This document shows positions 60,547 through 64,000 of a stretch of 64,000 nt of DNA, piece by piece (within the stretch, counting starts at the first letter, position 1; each line of letters opens with the position of its first letter). The notes beneath the pieces were generated by a model. That model did no database searches, was not told where the DNA came from, and worked only from the letters and a program-made list of their open reading frames with translations. The DNA comes from Streptomyces alboniger (GTDB lineage Bacteria; Actinomycetota; Actinomycetes; Streptomycetales; Streptomycetaceae): positions 3,534,001 to 3,598,000 of the forward strand of contig NZ_CP023695.1 in assembly GCF_008704395.1 (NCBI RefSeq), in the 5' to 3' direction. The position numbers and the translations under genes are program-made.

Positions 60547-61851
60547 TCAGTTGGCGAGACCCGCGGAGCGAAACGCCTCAAGGCTCGGCTTGATGGTCGC
60601 GGTGGCCTGCGACGTCTCAGCGACAGCGTCCAGCGTCTTCAGGCCGTCCCCGGTGTTGAGCACGACCGTGGTGAGGGACGGATCGAGCAGCCCCGCCTCG
60701 ACGAGCTTCTTGGTGACGCCCACCGTCACACCGCCCGCGGTCTCCGCGAAGATCCCCTCGGTCCGAGCGAGGAGCTTGATCGCGTCGACGACCTGCTCGT
60801 CGTTCACGTCCTCCACGGCCCCGCCCGTGCGCCGCGCGATGTCCAGCACGTACGGCCCGTCCGCGGGGTTGCCGATGGCCAGCGACTTGGCGATCGTGTT
60901 CGGCTTCTGCGGGCGCACGACGTCATGCCCGGCCTTGAACGCGGCCGACACGGGCGAGCAGCCTTCCGCCTGGGCGCCGAAGATCTTGTAGGGCTTATCG
61001 GCCACGAGGCCGAGCGCGATCAGCTCCTTCAGACCCTTGTCGATCTTCGTGAGCTGCGAGCCCGAGGCGATCGGGATGACGAGCTGATCCGGCAGCTCCC
61101 ACCCCAGCTGCTCGCAGATCTCGTACGCGAGGGTCTTGGAACCCTCGCCGTAGTACGGCCGCAGATTGACGTTGACGAAGCCCCAGCCCTCGCCCAGTGG
61201 GTCGCCGATCAGCTCGGAGCAGAAGCGGTTCACATCGTCGTAGTTGCCCTCGATGCCGACGAGTTCACCGCCGTAGACCGCGGCCATGACGACCTTGCCC
61301 TGCTCCAGGTCGTGCGGGATGAACACGCAGGACCGGAAGCCGGCGCGGGCGGCGGCGGCGCCGACGGCGCCCGCGAGGTTGCCGGTGGAGGAGCAGGAGA
61401 GGGTGGTGAAGCCGAAGGCCCTGGCCGCTTCGAGCGCCTGCGCGACGACACGGTCCTTGAAGGAGTGCGTGGGGTTCCCGGAGTCGTCCTTGACGAACAA
61501 CTTGCCCTGCTCGACGCCGAGTTCACGCGCGAGGTTGTCGGCCTTGACGAGCTGGGTCCAGCCGGGGTTGAGGTTCGGCTTGTCGGCGACGTCGGCGGGG
61601 ACGGGCAGGAGCGGGGCGTAGCGCCAGATGTTGGCGGGGCCCGCCTCGATCCGCTTGCGCAGGGCTTCCGGGTCGCCGAGGGGAAGGTCGTACGCGACTT
61701 CGAGGGGTCCGAAACACTCGGCGCAGGCGAAGATCGGGCCGAGCGGGAACGTGGTGCCGCACTCTCGGCAGGAGAGTCCCGAAGCGGGCCCGAGGTCTAC
61801 GGAAGAGACGGAAGAGGTGGTGCTTTCGGTGGCGACGGTCTGCACAGCCAT
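60547..61851 (-). CDS. thrC: Threonine synthase
   Basis: 434 residues from the ATG at 61851; an in-frame ATG at 61875 would lie inside the riboswitch P1 stem. The N-terminus has a possible zinc pair (LSCRECGTTF and ACAECFGPL). The PLP enzyme follows with KDDSGNPTHSFKDRVVAQALEAARAFGF, whose Lys binds the cofactor, then SCSSTGNLAGAVGAAAARAG and the phosphate-contact loop. It converts O-phosphohomoserine to threonine. The leader carries a SAM-I riboswitch, unusual for the threonine branch: it would lower thrC translation when SAM is plentiful. Confidence 0.95.
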   Translation of the reverse strand: MAVQTVATESTTSSVSSVDLGPASGLSCRECGTTFPLGPIFACAECFGPLEVAYDLPLGDPEALRKRIEAGPANIWRYAPLLPVPADVADKPNLNPGWTQLVKADNLARELGVEQGKLFVKDDSGNPTHSFKDRVVAQALEAARAFGFTTLSCSSTGNLAGAVGAAAARAGFRSCVFIPHDLEQGKVVMAAVYGGELVGIEGNYDDVNRFCSELIGDPLGEGWGFVNVNLRPYYGEGSKTLAYEICEQLGWELPDQLVIPIASGSQLTKIDKGLKELIALGLVADKPYKIFGAQAEGCSPVSAAFKAGHDVVRPQKPNTIAKSLAIGNPADGPYVLDIARRTGGAVEDVNDEQVVDAIKLLARTEGIFAETAGGVTVGVTKKLVEAGLLDPSLTTVVLNTGDGLKTLDAVAETSQATATIKPSLEAFRSAGLAN

Positions 61852-61870
61852 GGAGGCGAGGCCCTTTCTC

Positions 61871-62016
61871 CTCATCTTCCCCGCGGCGCATCTCGCCGCG
61901 AGACGGAATTGGCACCTTCCCGAGCCGGGAGCCTCGCGGCGCTGAACTGCGCACGAGACCGGCTGGAGGGTTGCCGGGGCTTCAACGGGCCGTATCCCTC
62001 TGCCCCTCTGGATGAG
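61871..62016 (-). promoter_or_regulatory. SAM-I (S-box) riboswitch in the thrC leader
   Basis: Read on the - strand, the leader starts CTCATCCAGAGGGGCAGAGGG (62016 downward), then has GTTGAAGCCCCGGCAACCCTCC (about 61984-61964) and GGTGCCAATTCC (61916-61905), the three hallmark blocks of the SAM-I aptamer in order and spacing. A P4-type hairpin (TCTCGC...GCGAGA) follows. The P1 partner GATGAG at 61876-61871 lies directly next to AGGAG, the probable Shine-Dalgarno region, so SAM binding should hide it and block translation. Two 16-bp direct repeats (62029-62044, 62046-62061) lie just upstream in the promoter. Confidence 0.9.
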
Positions 62017-62028
62017 CGGTATTCGATT

Positions 62029-62061
62029 GTGGGTTTCAGTTGTCTGTGGGTTTCAGTTGTC
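62029..62061. repeat. Two 16-bp direct repeats upstream of the thrC leader
   Basis: GTGGGTTTCAGTTGTC occurs at 62029-62044 and 62046-62061, one base apart. The place, just upstream of the riboswitch, suggests duplication of a promoter or operator element. Confidence 0.8.
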
Positions 62062-62189
62062 GATCTCACGCGACGGCGACCCCGACATGCGATGGTCACC
62101 GGCGTTGTTCAAGACTGTAACCGAAGCCCTGGACCCTTGAGATAGTCGTCCGAACCGCGAGATGGATCACATACGGGAGGACTCCGACC

Positions 62190-63134
62190 GTGCTGGAAGA
62201 GGCCGAGCGCTGGCTGAGCAGGCGTTCCTGGTCGGTCGCCGACCGCCCGCTGGACCGGCTGGCCGCGGCCAAGCGCGCGTCCGGCGCGTCGGTGAGCGTC
62301 GTGCTGCCCGCGCTGGACGAGCAGGCGACGGTCGGCGCGATCGTCTCCGAGATCCGCCGCGAGCTGATCGAGAAGACCTCGCTGGTCGACGAGCTTGTGG
62401 TGATCGACTCCGGTTCCTCGGACCGTACGGCGCAGGTGGCCCGGGAGGCGGGCGCCAAGGTCGTGCACCGGGACGAGATCCTGCCGCGCATCGCGCCGCT
62501 GCCCGGCAAGGGCGAGGTGCTGTGGCGCTCGCTCCTTGTGACGAGCGGTGACATCGTCGCGTTCGTCGACGCGGACCTGAGGGAGTTCTCCGCGGACTTC
62601 GTCTCGGGGATCGTGGGCCCGCTCCTGACCGATCCCGACGTGGCCTTCGTGAAGGCGATGTACGACCGTCCGCTCGGCGAGGCGACCGGCCAGGGCGGCC
62701 GGGTCACCGAGCTGATGGCGCGCCCGCTGCTGAACATGCACTGGCCGCTGCTCGCCGGGTTCGTCCAGCCGCTGGGCGGCGAGTACGCGGCCCGCAGGTC
62801 CCTCCTGGAGCGGCTGCCGTTCCCCGTCGGGTACGGCGTGGAGCTGGGCCTGCTCGTCGACGCGCTGCACACGGTCGGCCTGGACGCGCTGGCGCAGGTG
62901 GACGTCGGCGTACGCAAGCACCGCCACCAGGACGGGCAGGCGCTCGGGCGGATGGCGGCGGCGATCTACCGGACGGCGCAGGTGCGGCTCGCGCGCGGGC
63001 ACCTCGTACGCCCGGAGCTGACGCAGTTCGAGCGGGGTGAGCGGGGCTTCGTGCCGCGGACGTACGCGGTGGACACGGAGGAGCGGCCGCCGATGACGGG
63101 CATCGCGGAGTACGCGCACCGACGCGTGGCGTGA
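62190..63134 (+). CDS. gpgS: Glucosyl-3-phosphoglycerate synthase
   Basis: 314 residues from GTG with GGGAGGA upstream. The GT-A nucleotide-sugar domain begins VSVVLPALDEQATVGAIVSEI, with DSGSSDRTAQVAREAG and the metal-binding DAD-type motif in VAFVDADLREFSADFVSG. The GpgS-specific end has FPVGYGVELGLLVDALHTVGLDALAQVDVGVRKHRHQ. It makes glucosyl-3-phosphoglycerate from UDP-glucose and 3-phosphoglycerate, the first step of glucosylglycerate (and methylglucose polysaccharide in relatives). It is divergent from thrC and precedes otsA, another UDP-glucose user. Confidence 0.93.
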   Translation: MLEEAERWLSRRSWSVADRPLDRLAAAKRASGASVSVVLPALDEQATVGAIVSEIRRELIEKTSLVDELVVIDSGSSDRTAQVAREAGAKVVHRDEILPRIAPLPGKGEVLWRSLLVTSGDIVAFVDADLREFSADFVSGIVGPLLTDPDVAFVKAMYDRPLGEATGQGGRVTELMARPLLNMHWPLLAGFVQPLGGEYAARRSLLERLPFPVGYGVELGLLVDALHTVGLDALAQVDVGVRKHRHQDGQALGRMAAAIYRTAQVRLARGHLVRPELTQFERGERGFVPRTYAVDTEERPPMTGIAEYAHRRVA

Positions 63135-63187
63135 GCGCCTGACGGTCGTACGTTTGCCCGGCCCCGGGACGGGCTACGTTTTGCCAC

Positions 63188-64000
63188 ATGGTGTCCGAGC
63201 CCCGAACAGCAGCAGCGCAGGTACTCGTCGCGTCCAACCGCGGCCCCGTCTCGTACTCCGTGGGGAAGGACGGGGAGCTGACCGCCAAGCGCGGCGGCGG
63301 CGGTCTCGTCTCCGGGCTGAGCGCCATCGGTGACTCCCCCGAGGACCCCGCCGCCCTGTGGGTGTGCGCGGCGCTCGGCGAGGGCGACCGGGAGGCGGTG
63401 CGGCGCGGCGTCGGCGAGCCGGGCGTGCGGATGCTCGACATCGACGCGGGCTCGCGCGAGGGCGTGCACGCGGCGGCGTACAACGGCATCGCCAACTCGG
63501 TCCTGTGGTTCGTCCACCACATGCTGTACCAGACGCCGCTGGAACCGGCGTTCGGCCCGGAGTTCCGCGCGCAGTGGGCGGCGTACGAGACGTACAACCG
63601 GGCGTTCGCCGAGGCGCTGGCCGCGGAGGCCGCCCCCGGGGCCTCGGTCCTCGTGCAGGACTACCACCTGACGCTGGTGCCCGGGATGCTCCGCGAGCTG
63701 CGCGACGACGTGCGGATCGGCCACTTCTCGCACACCCCGTGGGCGCCGGCCGACTACTTCCGGATGCTGCCGGACGACGTGGCCGAGCAGGTGCTGCGCG
63801 GGATGCTCGGCGCCGACCGGCTCGGGTTCCTCACCGGGCGCTGGGCGGACGCGTTCACGGAGTGCTGTGTGCGGCTGCTCGGCGGGACGTCGGGGACGCG
63901 CATCGGGGTGCACGGCCTCGGTGCCGACGCGGACTTCCTGCGGGAGCGTTCGCGGCGGGACGACGTCGAGGAGCGGATGGCGACGCTGCGGGAGCAGATC
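63188..64000 (+). CDS. otsA: Trehalose-6-phosphate synthase, 3' end outside the window
   Basis: Partial: 271 codons are present and the frame runs off the end; about 460 residues are usual. Start ATG at 63188, or GTG three bases on. LVASNRGPVSYSVGKDGELTAKRGGGGLVSGLSAI is the GT20 N-terminus, and WFVHHMLYQTPLEPAFGPEFRAQWAAYETYNRAFAEALA plus VLVQDYHLTLVPGMLRELRDDVRIGHFSHTPWAPADYFRMLP are the acceptor- and donor-site blocks. The enzyme makes trehalose-6-phosphate from UDP-glucose and glucose-6-phosphate. It lies 53 bases after gpgS on the same strand; the two are probably co-transcribed. Confidence 0.94.
   Translation, partial: MVSEPRTAAAQVLVASNRGPVSYSVGKDGELTAKRGGGGLVSGLSAIGDSPEDPAALWVCAALGEGDREAVRRGVGEPGVRMLDIDAGSREGVHAAAYNGIANSVLWFVHHMLYQTPLEPAFGPEFRAQWAAYETYNRAFAEALAAEAAPGASVLVQDYHLTLVPGMLRELRDDVRIGHFSHTPWAPADYFRMLPDDVAEQVLRGMLGADRLGFLTGRWADAFTECCVRLLGGTSGTRIGVHGLGADADFLRERSRRDDVEERMATLREQI

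Noticed and set aside
61852..61875. Start of thrC at 61875
   Set aside because: That ATG lies inside the 3' P1 strand of the SAM riboswitch; the ATG at 61851 leaves the Shine-Dalgarno region available for regulation.

Overview
This window is typical high-GC actinobacterial chromosome. Third codon positions are strongly G/C, GTG starts are common, and gene families such as DUF397/Scr1, SARP, BldB-type neighbours, mycothiol-type DinB proteins and a futalosine menaquinone route all point to Streptomyces. From memory, the gene order (otsA, gpgS, thrC, CysO/MoaD-like, cold-shock gene, groEL2 ... murQ, rpiR ... mqnD, mqnB) resembles the S. coelicolor core region around SCO4290-SCO4330. I could not run an alignment to confirm this.

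Layout. 1-5.1 kb: a purine (NCS2) permease cut by the window edge, a DUF2530 protein, a CtpE-like P-type ATPase and a secreted protein. 5.3-9.9 kb: a large sacsin/Hsp90-like ATPase, a small membrane ORF and a DUF3027 protein. 10.4-15.7 kb: an MFS carrier, a DUF2771 lipoprotein, mqnB-mqnD (futalosine menaquinone pathway), a cold-shock-domain protein, a small membrane protein, a MITE-like insert and a HAD phosphatase. 15.7-19.7 kb: an iron-siderophore ABC importer (two permeases, ATPase, binding lipoprotein) behind an iron box. 19.7-30.5 kb: a HAAS-type membrane protein, GNAT, GT87 mannosyltransferase, the divergent XPB helicase and helicase-C3/WYL-like protein, a HelD-family RNA polymerase factor and DUF2165. 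30.6-35.7 kb: copper genes (cutC, a CopA-type ATPase and a His-rich secreted protein, the last two sharing three CsoR-like operators), then a CatB-type acetyltransferase. 35.7-45.1 kb: DinB/HD/GNAT genes, a SARP regulator divergent from a small secreted protein with an 11-bp-phased SARP-like box between them, a 650-bp repeat-rich spacer, DUF4291, a chloramphenicol-type MFS pump and two small genes. 45.2-47.2 kb: rpiR-murQ (cell-wall MurNAc recycling).

The stretch 47.25-54.3 kb looks accessory. It holds a secreted protein followed by a three-gene ABC exporter-like cassette of unusual design, a frameshifted serine hydrolase with a trinucleotide run, a 5'-truncated DUF6895-like remnant at an 18-bp direct repeat, and a Scr1-type regulator paired with a DUF397 protein whose motif is triplicated. 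After it come a GT1 glycosyltransferase, an alpha/beta hydrolase, groEL2 (no groES beside it; four phased CIRCE half-sites), a cold-shock gene, a CysO-like sulfur carrier, threonine synthase behind a clear SAM-I riboswitch, gpgS and the start of otsA.

Regulatory DNA is the most rewarding part of the window: the SAM riboswitch on thrC, the CIRCE array, the copper operators, the SARP box, the iron box and a possible RpiR operator can all be read directly. Two dispersed intergenic repeat families (a 29-bp palindromic unit with six copies, and a C-rich/G-rich hairpin family with two) also recur between genes.
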